From a virus: a stretch of 55,280 nucleotides of DNA. The notes below the pieces were generated by a model. That model saw only the letters and a list, made by a program, of their open reading frames with translations. It did no database searches and was not told where the DNA came from. Made by a program: the position numbers and the translations under genes. Position 1 is the first letter of the stretch. Each line of letters opens with the position of its first letter. Positions 13,718 to 22,800 of the stretch are shown one piece after another. Where the stretch lies: positions 1 to 55,280 of the IMG/VR virus record IMGVR_UViG_3300033273_000069; one strand, given 5' to 3'.

Positions 13718-13747
13718 AAGCGCCCCACTTGGAGGCGCTTTTTTTTT
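13718..13747 (+). terminator. Rho-independent terminator reading rightwards
   Basis: AAGCGCC (13718-13724), a 9-base loop, GGCGCTT (13734-13740) and a run of nine T residues. The T-run is on the plus strand, so it stops rightward transcripts from the gene-free interval, against the end of the primase-helicase gene. CTCCAA upstream can pair with TTGGAG in the loop, a possible alternative fold. Confidence 0.75.
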
Positions 13748-15695
13748 ACTGCGAGTTAGATACCCACGATGCGGTTGATGTTTCTCTTATTGGCCTTGTC
13801 CATTCTTCTACTGTGGATACTGGACGACCAACCCGATCAGCAATCTCCAAGTCAGATAACGGTGGGCGAGTTGCCCCCGATGCATCAGACCACTCCTGCG
13901 CAAAAGTAAGTGCGCGTTGCTTGGCTGTCTTAGGCGCAATGACAGACACCGTATCGTCAGTCTGTGATGATGCGAACGCCATGTTGTAGACAGGCTCGTG
14001 TGCGTCTGACCATTCACGTACCTTGCCGAAGCGAAGCTGCATCATCACATCGAGGCGCTTGTGCTCTGCGTCAGCGGCTGCCTGCATATCTACGAACGGA
14101 GATGCGGGGATTGTCTCTTCATAGATACCCGCCTTTACGTCAGCCGTTTCCTTGTCCCAGAATACTTGCGTGACTTTGATCTGGGTTTCGAGGACGGTCA
14201 ACTGGTTCGAGCTACCTGCCTCACGACCTGATGCTGTGCCCTCACTTGGCTTGTTGCTGTGGTGTAGTAGCCATACGCATAGCCCTGCGTTCCGTAACTT
14301 GAGGCAGAGTTGGTTGATGTACCCCCACTGTTCTGCTGAGTTCTCTTGCAATCCAGGGAAGGCCGAACGGATCGTGTCAATCACAACGTGCGTAGGCTTC
14401 GTAGCTTTGATCCACTGCTCGAAGTTCTTGATACCCGCTTCGTTCATCAGGTTCATGTCTCGGTCGTCATGGAAAGGTGCCCAGATCATGAAGTTATTTC
14501 CTGCATCACCGAAGCTACGTTTAGAGCGATCTAAAAACTTAGCGATGTTTGCTCGGCTGTTCTCGAAGTCGAAGTACAAAACTTTCGATGTCTTGTTTAG
14601 ATCAAATGGGCCGAAGCGATACTGCCCAGAGCTTGCTGCGTACAGTAGGTTTCGTACGAACATTGACTTACCGTGACCAGAGTAACCGAACACCTGAATG
14701 ATTGTCCCTGTCGTTGGCGCAATCGGGTCAATGAAAAACTCCCTTTGATCTAAGTAGGACTGTAGCGCGAAAAGGTCGCTCGTAGTGATCGGCTTCAGGA
14801 GGCGTGGCTTTGGCTGCTCTGGTACCACTTTCTCGGGCGCTACGTTGCCCTTGCGTACCTCATTCTCCTCGGCTCGCTCACACATCTGGCGAACCTTGCT
14901 GTCCTCGATGGGGTTCTGGAAGAATGCATCCATGAAACGATACGCACCATCGACAAGTTCTTCGCCGCGATCACCCTGCCCTGCAAGTGACGATATGTAC
15001 TTATACAGACGATCATCACGACCGTTGCCACCACCATCAGGAAGTTTGCCAACACGCGCCACCAGTTCTTCAGTGCGCTGCCATATAGGCTTGTCTACAT
15101 GTACGTCATTAAGAGACATACCCTCAAAGCGAAATGAGTTGAAGTCTACCACATTTGTTTGGGTGTTCGATGTCCCAGCCAGATCGTGTAGGCGTGGTGC
15201 GTACACTGGAAGATCATCAAAGTCGTGACCCTGTAACATTTCCCACTGGTAATTTTTACTAGGCGGTGCAAGGACGTAACCCTTCGATCCACGTAGATCG
15301 AGGCCGTCAACACGAGGCCAGTCCCGACCATTGCCATCTGCACCAACACGGTTCTTGATCCACCCTGATCCCTTGGGGAACTTGAAGTAGAAGTGCCAAC
15401 CCTTCTTCGTGCGTACAGATATAGGTGTGGACGTCAGCCCATACTTCTTTGCTTCATCGACAGCATTTTCGTTGTCGCAATCTACAACGATAATTTCCGA
15501 CATCTCACCTGTAAGTATGGCGATGTTTGCATTGGGCCACTTCTCGAACCAATCAATCACCTCTTCTTCTGTCGGCATTACGTGGTTGTCTATGTAATGC
15601 CCCCACCTTATGAGCGGCTTCTTTGTGTCAGGGCTGATCGGTATTACCGCCCACCCGTAATCCAGATACTCTAGTGCCGCGTCCAGTATTTCCAT
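13746..15695 (-). CDS. Bifunctional primase/polymerase-helicase (Prim-Pol plus RepA-like ATPase)
   Basis: A 649-residue replication protein. Residues 1-170 are an archaeo-eukaryotic Prim-Pol domain (ALEYLDYGWAVIPISPDTKKPL, metal-binding D72-C-D74 in VVDCDNENA, then GWHFYFKFP). Residues about 320-520 form a RecA-like hexameric helicase domain with Walker A GYSGHGKS (337-344), Walker B HVVIDTIRSAF and the later LLHHSNK sensor. The C-terminal 60 residues contain an HTH-like segment (LSDLEIADRVGRPVSTVEEW). It would prime and unwind at the phage origin while the host supplies the polymerase, since no polymerase gene is visible. Confidence 0.9.
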   Translation of the reverse strand: MEILDAALEYLDYGWAVIPISPDTKKPLIRWGHYIDNHVMPTEEEVIDWFEKWPNANIAILTGEMSEIIVVDCDNENAVDEAKKYGLTSTPISVRTKKGWHFYFKFPKGSGWIKNRVGADGNGRDWPRVDGLDLRGSKGYVLAPPSKNYQWEMLQGHDFDDLPVYAPRLHDLAGTSNTQTNVVDFNSFRFEGMSLNDVHVDKPIWQRTEELVARVGKLPDGGGNGRDDRLYKYISSLAGQGDRGEELVDGAYRFMDAFFQNPIEDSKVRQMCERAEENEVRKGNVAPEKVVPEQPKPRLLKPITTSDLFALQSYLDQREFFIDPIAPTTGTIIQVFGYSGHGKSMFVRNLLYAASSGQYRFGPFDLNKTSKVLYFDFENSRANIAKFLDRSKRSFGDAGNNFMIWAPFHDDRDMNLMNEAGIKNFEQWIKATKPTHVVIDTIRSAFPGLQENSAEQWGYINQLCLKLRNAGLCVWLLHHSNKPSEGTASGREAGSSNQLTVLETQIKVTQVFWDKETADVKAGIYEETIPASPFVDMQAAADAEHKRLDVMMQLRFGKVREWSDAHEPVYNMAFASSQTDDTVSVIAPKTAKQRALTFAQEWSDASGATRPPLSDLEIADRVGRPVSTVEEWTRPIRETSTASWVSNSQ

Positions 15696-15885
15696 ACGTT
15701 GCCTCCGTGAAATATTGATCGAGGTCTAGCGAAGGCCAAACCTCTTTGATTTTTGACAGGTAAGTGGAGGAAACAAAGTCTCTGCGTACCCACCCATACG
15801 GCGTGGTTCGGCAGATGCCCAACGACTTAGCTACAGCGGGTGCCCCACCTAAGTCGTCGATCAGTCTTTGAATATCAAAGTGCAT
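15628..15885 (-). CDS. Cro-like HTH protein (85 aa)
   Basis: Starts at ATG 15885 with AGGAAAACG upstream. Residues 5-58 form a small HTH of the Cro/YdaS kind (IQRLIDDLGGAPAVAKSLGICRTTPYGWVRRDFVSSTYLSKIKEV). The last 27 residues overlap the primase gene by 68 bases and look like frame shadow. The gene diverges from the recombination operon, whose promoter at 15902-15930 contains a short palindrome. It is therefore a natural candidate repressor of that promoter and of its own. Confidence 0.75.
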   Translation of the reverse strand: MHFDIQRLIDDLGGAPAVAKSLGICRTTPYGWVRRDFVSSTYLSKIKEVWPSLDLDQYFTEATYGNTGRGTRVSGLRVGGNTDQP

Positions 15886-15901
15886 TTTTTTCGTTTTCCT
15901 C

Positions 15902-15930
15902 TTGCAATAAACTTGAATGTATCATATACA
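15902..15930 (+). promoter_or_regulatory. Promoter of the recombination operon with overlapping operator
   Basis: TTGCAA (15902-15907), 17 bases and TATACA (15925-15930). TGTAT-CAT-ATACA (15918-15930) is a 13-base palindrome covering the -10. The Cro-like gene diverges from here, so this interval is a compact control region. Confidence 0.6.
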
Positions 15931-15988
15931 CTACTACAACACAACCTCTGATCTGTACTTACAGCATCAAATTTCAAGGACAAACATC

Positions 15989-16408
15989 ATGGACGAGATT
16001 ATTTTCGGTGACACCCCTATACAGTTAGCGCCAGTTCATCCTAAGCAGGACAGGCTAAAGGGTCATGCTGCCCAGTATGTCGAAGCCCTTGCAAAGATTG
16101 AACATCTAAAGGCCACAACGGATTACCTTAAAGAAATACTCCTGAGCGATCTACCTGAAGAGGCGGGAGAATATCCCATAGAAATGGACGACGGGCGTAC
16201 GCTTATGATTAAGATACCCGAGAGGTGGTCATGGGATAAAAAGTTGTTGAAAGAGACATACGAAGTTGCAGGGTTGCCTGAGTGTGTCAGCCAAAGTTTC
16301 CTCGTTGATCGGAAGAAGTACGAAGCCGCTCCCGACAACGTGAAGGAAGTGCTGAGAAAAGCACTAACCATCGAATGCGGCTCACCCACAATCAAGGTTC
16401 AGACATGA
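15989..16408 (+). CDS. Unknown protein of the recombination module (139 aa)
   Basis: ATG 15989 follows CAAGGACAAACATC. An upstream in-frame start at 15917 lies inside the promoter and is rejected. The product has a helical N-terminal half with Leu repeats (YVEALAKIEHLKATTDYLKEILLSDLPEEAGEYPIEMDDG) and then a conserved-looking IPERWSWDKKLLKETYEV and SFLVDRKKYEAAPDNVKEVLRKALT. Similar proteins occur directly before Sak4-type recombinases in other phages, so a recombination-accessory role is likely. The stop overlaps the recombinase start (ATGA). Confidence 0.7.
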   Translation: MDEIIFGDTPIQLAPVHPKQDRLKGHAAQYVEALAKIEHLKATTDYLKEILLSDLPEEAGEYPIEMDDGRTLMIKIPERWSWDKKLLKETYEVAGLPECVSQSFLVDRKKYEAAPDNVKEVLRKALTIECGSPTIKVQT

Positions 16409-17172
16409 AAATCACACCGCTAAAGACTAATGACGCGACCGTATCGGAAACGTCAAAGACTTTGGTGTATGGGCCGCACGGATCGGGTAAGACTACCCAG
16501 TGCGCGAACTACGCCAAACGATACGGTAAGGGGTTGATCCTGTCAGGAGAGAGTGGACTATCCTCAATCTCTGACATGGCTATCGACTACTTACCTTTCT
16601 CGACATTTGATCGAGAGCCAAAGGAAGGACAGTATTCCTTCAAGCAACTGATGCAGTACATCAACTCTGACGACTTTCGCAAAGAGGATTACAAGTGGAT
16701 TGCAATCGACAGTGCGACAGAACTTTCGCAGAAATGTTTTGCGGACGTTGAAGCTGAGACAGCAGGATCACAAAACAACTTCGAGAAGTGGAGCGTGTAC
16801 GAACGCAAGATCACATTCGCTCTGAAGTGGGTGCGCGATCTGCCGATGCACGTACTGATTACGGCTCTTGCTAACGAAGAGAACGACGATAACGGCGTCA
16901 CAAATTACTGGCCCATGATGGTTCAGAAGAAGGTGCAGCGGTTGATCCCTGCCCTCTACGACAACGTGTTCCCACTTGTACGCAAGACATCGGAGCAAGG
17001 CGGTAAGGTTTCTGTTCGCAGATACTTAATTACCGACAACGTAAATGGGTGGCACGGCAAAGTACGCGACCCGCATCGTCGCCTCAAGCCCTTCGAGGAA
17101 GTGGACGACGTAACTGAACTTCTATCCCTCATTTACATGTCGGATGCTGAGTACAACAAACGGAGCGAATAA
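16405..17172 (+). CDS. Sak4-like RecA-fold recombinase (AAA_24 family)
   Basis: ATG 16405 overlaps the preceding stop. The 255-residue protein has Walker A GPHGSGKTT (23-31), Walker B KWIAIDSATEL (about 101-111) and the AAA_24-type flow SKTLVYGPHGSGKTTQCANYAKRYGKGLILSGESGL. Sak4 proteins are minimal RecA-like phage recombinases that anneal single strands and depend on a cognate SSB, and an SSB is encoded two genes downstream. The protein probably drives phage recombination, including circularisation or concatemer formation. The C-terminal third (GWHGKVRDPHRRLKPFEEVDD) is typical of these proteins. Confidence 0.85.
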   Translation: MKITPLKTNDATVSETSKTLVYGPHGSGKTTQCANYAKRYGKGLILSGESGLSSISDMAIDYLPFSTFDREPKEGQYSFKQLMQYINSDDFRKEDYKWIAIDSATELSQKCFADVEAETAGSQNNFEKWSVYERKITFALKWVRDLPMHVLITALANEENDDNGVTNYWPMMVQKKVQRLIPALYDNVFPLVRKTSEQGGKVSVRRYLITDNVNGWHGKVRDPHRRLKPFEEVDDVTELLSLIYMSDAEYNKRSE

Positions 17173-17173
17173 A

Positions 17174-17386
17174 ATGGAAATTAAAATCCTCAGACTACCA
17201 CAGGTAATCGAGTACACAGGACTATCCCGTTCATCCATCCTTGTGATGGCTAAAGAGGGAGAGCTTGATTTCCCGAAGCCTGTGAAGATTGGGAAGCGAG
17301 CGATGGGGTGGAGAAGCCATGACATCGAGGCATGGTTATCAAATCTCGCAGAACCAAAAGCATATGGAGAAAACGAAAATGACTGA
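17174..17386 (+). CDS. AlpA-like MerR-fold regulator or excisionase (70 aa)
   Basis: ATG 17174 begins MEIKILRLPQVIEYTGLSRSSILVMAKEGELDFPKPVKIGKRAMGWRSHDIEAWL, a textbook AlpA-family winged HTH with the GWRxxDIEAWL wing-helix ending. There is only a weak ribosome-binding site, so coupling to the upstream gene is likely. AlpA-type proteins act as excisionases or as activators of prophage excision. With an integrase and attP in the genome, excision control is the likely role, though the gene lies in the recombination operon rather than beside int. Confidence 0.85.
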   Translation: MEIKILRLPQVIEYTGLSRSSILVMAKEGELDFPKPVKIGKRAMGWRSHDIEAWLSNLAEPKAYGENEND

Positions 17387-17819
17387 ATTTCTCGGATTAG
17401 AAGGAATGGACTTGTCTGACGTTGAGGTCAAGACAACACAAATCTTGGGCGTAGGTCGCCACGTTGTGAAGATCACTGGCGCAGAGGTGGAGAAAGACGA
17501 TAGCCGCAACACCGCGCGTTTGGTTCTTTCGTACGAAAACACAGACGGTTCCATTCGTCAGTGGATTTACGTGTACCACGGTGGGTCACCGAAGGCGACC
17601 GAGGTTGGCAAGAAGCAACTGAAAGAGTTGCTGTTGACCTTGGGCCACGACGGTAAAGAGGCACCAAATCCAAGTTACTTCAAGGGCAAGACTGTTGGTA
17701 TCAACGTCAAGAACGAGGAGTACAACGGCAAGACACAAGCGAAAGTGTCGTACCACTTTACTCCGAAGGAAGCGGCACCCGCAGCGGGTAAGCCAATGGA
17801 TGATGAAATCCCGTTCTAG
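17379..17819 (+). CDS. Single-stranded DNA-binding protein (DUF669-like)
   Basis: ATG 17379 follows GGAGAAAACGAAA and overlaps the AlpA-like stop. The 146-residue protein is beta-rich (GVGRHVVKITGAEVEKDDSRNTARLVLSYENTDGSIRQWIYVYHGG), has an OB-like core and ends in the acidic tail DDEIPF, the classic SSB C-terminus that recruits partner proteins. It matches the DUF669-type SSBs of phages. Together with the Sak4-like recombinase it forms a recombination pair. Confidence 0.85.
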   Translation: MTEFLGLEGMDLSDVEVKTTQILGVGRHVVKITGAEVEKDDSRNTARLVLSYENTDGSIRQWIYVYHGGSPKATEVGKKQLKELLLTLGHDGKEAPNPSYFKGKTVGINVKNEEYNGKTQAKVSYHFTPKEAAPAAGKPMDDEIPF

Positions 17820-17828
17820 GAGGTAGGT

Positions 17829-18086
17829 ATGAGCTTTGACCTTACAGACAAGAATTGCTTATTATACGCAATAGATGGATCATACAAGCGCTCATTTAAG
17901 GTGCTGCGAGATAATGGTGAGTACCTCTACGTTGAGGAGCTTTCAGATGGGCACAAGGAAGATGGCGCACAGATCATCCGTTCAATCATAAGCAAGCAAG
18001 CTATAAGCTCAAATCCAAGCCTTTCACGGTTCGTCGTTTTTGAGAACTTTGAGGCTAGTGAAGCCTTTGAAAAAGGGCTGAATTAA
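17829..18086 (+). CDS. Unknown small protein (85 aa)
   Basis: ATG 17829 follows CTAGGAGGTAGGT, an excellent ribosome-binding site that also contains the SSB stop. The 85-residue product has a strand-rich N-terminus (NCLLYAIDGSYKRSFKVLRDNGEYLYVEEL) and a helical C-terminus. No family was recognised. Position between SSB and exonuclease suggests a role in DNA metabolism, without further support. Confidence 0.65.
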   Translation: MSFDLTDKNCLLYAIDGSYKRSFKVLRDNGEYLYVEELSDGHKEDGAQIIRSIISKQAISSNPSLSRFVVFENFEASEAFEKGLN

Positions 18087-18089
18087 ATC

Positions 18090-18917
18090 ATGCATCCAGT
18101 ACACCCACTTGCCCAGAAAGTCGTTGACGCCATTGACGATGGGTACAGTAACGAAGATCACGGCGAAGCTCGCTGCTACATAGGGGCTTCGATGGCAGGG
18201 ACAGACTGCATTGCGCAGATGGCACTGTCCCTACGTGGCTTCCCCGACGTAGACCCAGATGCATCATTGAAGCGCATCTTTCGTGCGGGGCACCGCATCG
18301 AAGATTGGGTTGTTTGGGACTTGAAGAACAAAGCCGATCTTCGGGTGTACGAAAAGGATGATATGACTGGTCGGCAGCACAGACGAGAGTGGCTGAATGG
18401 TCATGTGGTTTGTAACTCAGATGGACTTGTTGATTTCGAAGATGGTTCGGGTCAAGCGATCCTTGAGATTAAATCCATGAATGACGCTAACTTTAAGAAG
18501 TTCCAGACGACTGGCGTTAAGGCATCGCATCGGAAGTATTATCGGCAGATGTGCATGATGATGGCGATGTTTCGTATCGAGCGCTGTTTGTTCATTTCGT
18601 ACAATAAAAATAACTCTCAATATCACGCCGAGATCGTTCCGTTCGATCAGGAAGAATGGGACACAATGTACGTAAAGATACAGGCTGCTCTTGATGGGCA
18701 GGCAGAGCGCGTCGCCACAGCACCCGAAGACTGGAGATGCAAGTCGTGCTTCAAGAGGGAAAGTTGTTGGAATGCTCCCGACGTTAGCCCTGCCTGCCGC
18801 TTTTGCAAACATAGTTTCGCCAACAAGAATGGTGGATGGACATGTAACTTAACAGGACGAGAAGTCATGGATGTCTGTGATAAGTATGAGATGTTCAGAC
18901 CAACACAGAAAGCATAA
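18090..18917 (+). CDS. Cas4/RecB-like PD-(D/E)XK exonuclease
   Basis: A 275-residue protein. The nuclease core shows H68 (RAGHRIED), D111 (SDGLVDF), E126-x-K128 (ILEIKSM) and the following QM (about 153), the RecB-nuclease arrangement. The C-terminal third has many cysteines (CKSCFKRESCW, ACRFCKHS, TCNLTGRE, DVCDKY), consistent with an iron-sulphur or zinc cluster as in Cas4/AddB-type enzymes. It would resect double-stranded ends to feed the Sak4/SSB annealing system upstream in the same operon. Confidence 0.85.
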   Translation: MHPVHPLAQKVVDAIDDGYSNEDHGEARCYIGASMAGTDCIAQMALSLRGFPDVDPDASLKRIFRAGHRIEDWVVWDLKNKADLRVYEKDDMTGRQHRREWLNGHVVCNSDGLVDFEDGSGQAILEIKSMNDANFKKFQTTGVKASHRKYYRQMCMMMAMFRIERCLFISYNKNNSQYHAEIVPFDQEEWDTMYVKIQAALDGQAERVATAPEDWRCKSCFKRESCWNAPDVSPACRFCKHSFANKNGGWTCNLTGREVMDVCDKYEMFRPTQKA

Positions 18918-18921
18918 CTCA

Positions 18922-19152
18922 ATGGACACACTCAGAGAACTTAGTGATGCCCGACAAGGCATCATACGCAAAGAGGCTGAGATCGAAAGTATATACGAAC
19001 GCTTAGAGGCGTTGGATCATAGCAATATCGACGATATTCACAGAGCTAAGACAAAGCTGCGCCATGAAAAGGAGCGGCTCGTTGACCTGAAGTGTAAGGC
19101 TACCGAGTTAGAGATTGACCTTATGCGGATGGGATACTTGAAGAATGTCTAA
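18922..19152 (+). CDS. Coiled-coil protein (76 aa)
   Basis: The start used is ATG 18922, four bases after the exonuclease stop. The frame can be extended upstream only through that gene. The 76 residues are almost entirely amphipathic helix with two coiled-coil segments (ARQGIIRKEAEIESIYERLEAL and IHRAKTKLRHEKERLVDLKCKATELEIDL). It probably oligomerises or binds a partner of the replication/recombination operon. Its 3' end overlaps the next start by eight bases. Confidence 0.6.
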   Translation: MDTLRELSDARQGIIRKEAEIESIYERLEALDHSNIDDIHRAKTKLRHEKERLVDLKCKATELEIDLMRMGYLKNV

Positions 19153-19483
19153 GCCTAGAGACTTACCGCTTGAAGAAGCGAAGCGGCTGATTAACGCCGA
19201 CAGAAATAAAGAGTACGGTGAACCGTACGATAACTTCACTGATATAGCCTCGATGATCAACGTGATCTTACGTTCGGTCTTAAAGGAAGGCGAACGTGTG
19301 AAAGTAGAGCATGTCGCGATGATTATGATCATCGTAAAACTGTCCCGAATGACGACCTCCCCTAGAAAACTTGATAGTTGGATAGACATTGCGGGATACG
19401 TAGGAACTGGTTGGGAGGCCATCGAACAGGACAGGAGGAAAGAAGATGTCCGACATGGAACTGGCGAGGAAGCAACTGACTGA
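19145..19483 (+). CDS. DUF6378-like phage protein (112 aa)
   Basis: The central block ADRNKEYGEPYDNFTDIASMINVIL...VEHVAMIMIIVKLSRMTTSPRKLDSWIDIAGYVGTGWEAI matches a family widespread in phage early regions (DUF6378). The family has conserved YG-x-x-x-x-NF and KLDSW-DIAGY motifs but no proven function, although a relation to nucleotide-pool or helical enzymes has been suggested by its all-helical pattern. It overlaps both neighbours slightly, as the operon genes do. Confidence 0.75.
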   Translation: MSKPRDLPLEEAKRLINADRNKEYGEPYDNFTDIASMINVILRSVLKEGERVKVEHVAMIMIIVKLSRMTTSPRKLDSWIDIAGYVGTGWEAIEQDRRKEDVRHGTGEEATD

Positions 19484-19799
19484 AGCGATCCAGTTGATAC
19501 ACGACGAGCAGTACGCAGAAGCGTGCGAGCACATTCAGAACGCGTACAACAATACGTTCAGGGTGTACACGCGCAAGAAGTCTGGAAACGAAAGCAACCC
19601 AATCACTCAAGAAATTCGTGATGGCGTACTATCAGACCACTGGATGAGTAACATGTCTCACAGAGCGCTTGCTGAAAAGTACAACATAAACAGCGGTAGG
19701 GTTTCTGAAATACTGGATGGTTGGTACAACGACAAGTTCGACGGGCCGCCCCCGATCTCTACTATTAGCCCTCCCCCAAAGCCAGAAGAAATAAACTAA
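19446..19799 (+). CDS. HTH-containing unknown protein (117 aa)
   Basis: ATG 19446 follows ACAGGAGGAAAGAAG, a strong ribosome-binding site inside the end of the preceding gene. The N-terminus is helical (MELARKQLTEAIQLIHDEQYAEACEHIQNAYNNTF), TPR-like in look. Residues about 55-95 resemble an HTH (ITQEIRDGVLSDHWMSNMSHRALAEKYNINSGRVSEILDGW). The C-terminus is Pro-rich. It may be a DNA-binding regulator. It ends the plus-strand operon and faces the giant virion gene tail-to-tail. Confidence 0.65.
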   Translation: MSDMELARKQLTEAIQLIHDEQYAEACEHIQNAYNNTFRVYTRKKSGNESNPITQEIRDGVLSDHWMSNMSHRALAEKYNINSGRVSEILDGWYNDKFDGPPPISTISPPPKPEEIN

Positions 19800-19803
19800 G
19801 AAT

Positions 19804-19826
19804 GGAGGGGGCTAGTAGCCCCCTCC
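19804..19826. terminator. Strong hairpin between convergent operons
   Basis: GGAGGGGGCT, loop AGT, AGCCCCCTCC: a perfect 10-bp G/C-rich stem containing the stop codon of the giant minus-strand gene. T-runs are poor on both sides, so it may act as a bidirectional block rather than a classical terminator. Confidence 0.55.
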
Positions 19827-22800
19827 AAATCCGCCTCCGTATCCAGAAGATTTCTTGCCGCCTGCACCGCGTACACCCGCGACCGTATCGACAATACCTT
19901 CTTTAGCCCACGATACTCCGCCGAGAACTGGTACGCGCCCTGCAATTTCACGAACTGCTGCGCGACGCAAACCATTAGTTTCGTCATCATCCCACCAAGA
20001 ACGTGCACCTTGCATCACTGTTTGAGCGTCGTTGAATAGTCCGACAGTTGGGCCGCCGATAGTTTCAAGAGTACGTTGTGCACCGTACGCACCATTGTCT
20101 GTTTGAGATGCAATGTCGTACATCAACTCACCAACTAGACCTAGACCGCCGAGTGCAACCATACCATCGAAGTACCAACCCATAAGGATGTCCAAGTCCT
20201 CGTTCTCTACGAACGCCTCAGATACGGTTTCCGACAACTTGCGTTCACGTAGCGCAAACTCACGATTGTCCTCTCCACCACGACCTTGAACAACATCTTT
20301 TGCTCCGACCGCGATGCCACCCATTGCAGGGCCAGCTACGAGAAGGGCAGCCAGTGGGCCAAGGCGGTTGTCGCTCTGACCTACGAACGCTTTAGCGAAG
20401 TTCGCGCCACGCTCTGCAACTGTATCTCCACGGAATGCCTCACCCGCTACTGTGTTAATCAAGCGTGTCATCATCAGTGGGTATGACTTCAACTGGAAGG
20501 CAATCGCGCCAAGCGGCGTCTGCGCCCACAGAGGGATGTCATTTGGGTTTGGCGTGAAGATCATCTGGTTTGTTAGCTTGATCGTGGACGATGCCAACTT
20601 GTTCGCAAGTGGATGTTCTAAACCGCTGAAGCGGCTTTCCATGATCAAATCCATATCGAGTGATTGATCCTCGACGAACTCAGCTAGACCCTCTTCCCGT
20701 AAGATACGGCGAGCAATCCTACCAGCCCTAGAATTTGGACGGTTTTTCAGGATTTTGTGCTGCGCTTTTAGGTGTTCGTACGAAACTGCACCCGCAACGT
20801 CACGCATCATATCTGTCCAGGGGGTCAACAATGTAGCGTTAAAGAAGCCCGTCATGAACTGCGTACTATCTACACCATGAGCAACTGTCAGACGTTGGTG
20901 TACTGCGTTCTCTGTTGCAGCACCGATGTTGCGTATCATGTCGCGGTACTCTGGGTCGCTCGCAAACTTGTATAGAGACTTAGTGTACGCCCCAATGTCA
21001 CCTGAACGGATCAATGGAAGGATCAAGTCACCAAGTGAAGTTAGCGTTGTGAAGCCCAGCAGTGTCACCGCGTTCACACCACGCAACCACTTGGACGCAT
21101 TCTTGAGCGAGTACGTACCGTGCACTCCGTCGATTGGACGGCGCATCGCTGCGTTCATAAAGCCCTGTGCGTGCTTGAGGTTGTCGTTAGATGCGAGCTT
21201 TGTCAGCCCTTGTGTATCAGCTAGTGCACTTGCGATAGCTTTGGCTCTCTTGCGGAAGTTTTCACGAAGCATGTTTGCATCAGGATTTTGCGAAAGCTGA
21301 TCGCCAAGCAAGTCCATAATGTTTGCCTCGATCTCAGCAGCAGTCGAACCACGCTGCGCCATTTCGATTAGCTCGTCAGCTTTTATCTTTGCACCATCTT
21401 TGTTCTTGATTGGTGCGTAGAAGTAATTGTTGTCGAACTTCATCTCCTTGACGCCGTGATCTGATCCACCTGAACGAACATAGGTCGCAGTGATAATCTT
21501 GTTCGTGGATAGTAGCTTACCGATAACCTCACGCGGGTTCATCGGCTGCGCAACAATCGCCATGTAGTCGTGATACCCGTGTGCGCCGACGCCAAACTCT
21601 TGTGCAATGTCGATACGATGTTCGACGTTATCACTGTATTTGGTCATCGCTACGAGAATATCGTTCTCCATAAATACAGCAAGACTGTCGGGTGTATCAA
21701 AGTCTGTAAACTCTGGATACTCATCAAGTCTAATTACACGATTGTAGTCTAGGTGATCAGACTGATCGCCTGCCTTATCAGACATACGCTTGAAGTTCTG
21801 TGATGGGTTCGACAGGACGCCATCCTCATCAATTATGCGCTGCATAACCCGACGAGCAGACTTCTCAGCTTTCTCTGCGTTGCCGCCACCTTTGCGTTCA
21901 GCCAAGAAGTAACGAGTTAGTCTGCGTACAAACTCTTCTGGGTCAGCTTCGATCAAGTCTTTGCGCCAGATTTGAGGAACATAGTTCTTCTTAATCTCAC
22001 CAACAATAGCGCCAGCAGCACGCATACGGCCTACAGCCTCATCCAGATACCCGCGTGCGTGGTCATATACAGCACGCTCTGCTGGTGTCAAAGATGGAAC
22101 TTTATTGGCGTCACGTAGCGCACTCATCACACGAAGATGACTTGCAGGTTGGGTCAATCGACGCTTCGGATTGATGCCCAATGCACCCATTGCACTTTCC
22201 GCCATCATCTGCGGGCCAGTACGCCAGTAGTTGATGAGTTTATTATTGCTGTCAGGTAGCTGTTTCAGCAACTTTGTTAGCGGGATAACGAATTTACCCA
22301 TGCGGGCGTTCGTACGCTCGAAGTGCCCGCCACTTCCGTCCTTTGGCTCAAAGAAGTTAGCTAGGGTTTTAAGCCCAGAGCGATCCATAATTTTTGAGTT
22401 TGTACGTAGTGGATTAAATATGCTGGACTTGCGTATCTCTGCGGCTGCGTCTGACGGCATACCACGCCCGCGTGCGACAGAGATCATAGCTTCCAGCGTA
22501 CGCGCTGGGACGCCTGCTTCTTCTAGTTCTGTTGCTGCTTGACTAAAGATACGAACAGGATCACCACCAGATGATGCCGCCTGCATGATGCGACCGTTTA
22601 CTGAGTGTACGCGCGATGCTTCACCCAACACTGGTCTTGCATCTTCGAACACATCGCTACGGATGCCGCGAACATTGCGAGAAGAAAGCATGAGCTTCTC
22701 ATCGCCTAGCTCGATACTTGTAAAGCCAGCATCGCCCATCGCTTTCTTGAACTTGCGTACGCCACCTAACTTAGAGACAAGCTCTCTTGCCATATCTTCT

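Noticed and set aside
13672-13989. 105-residue plus-strand frame over the end of the primase-helicase gene
   Set aside because: It runs through an intrinsic terminator and is antisense to a well-supported gene.
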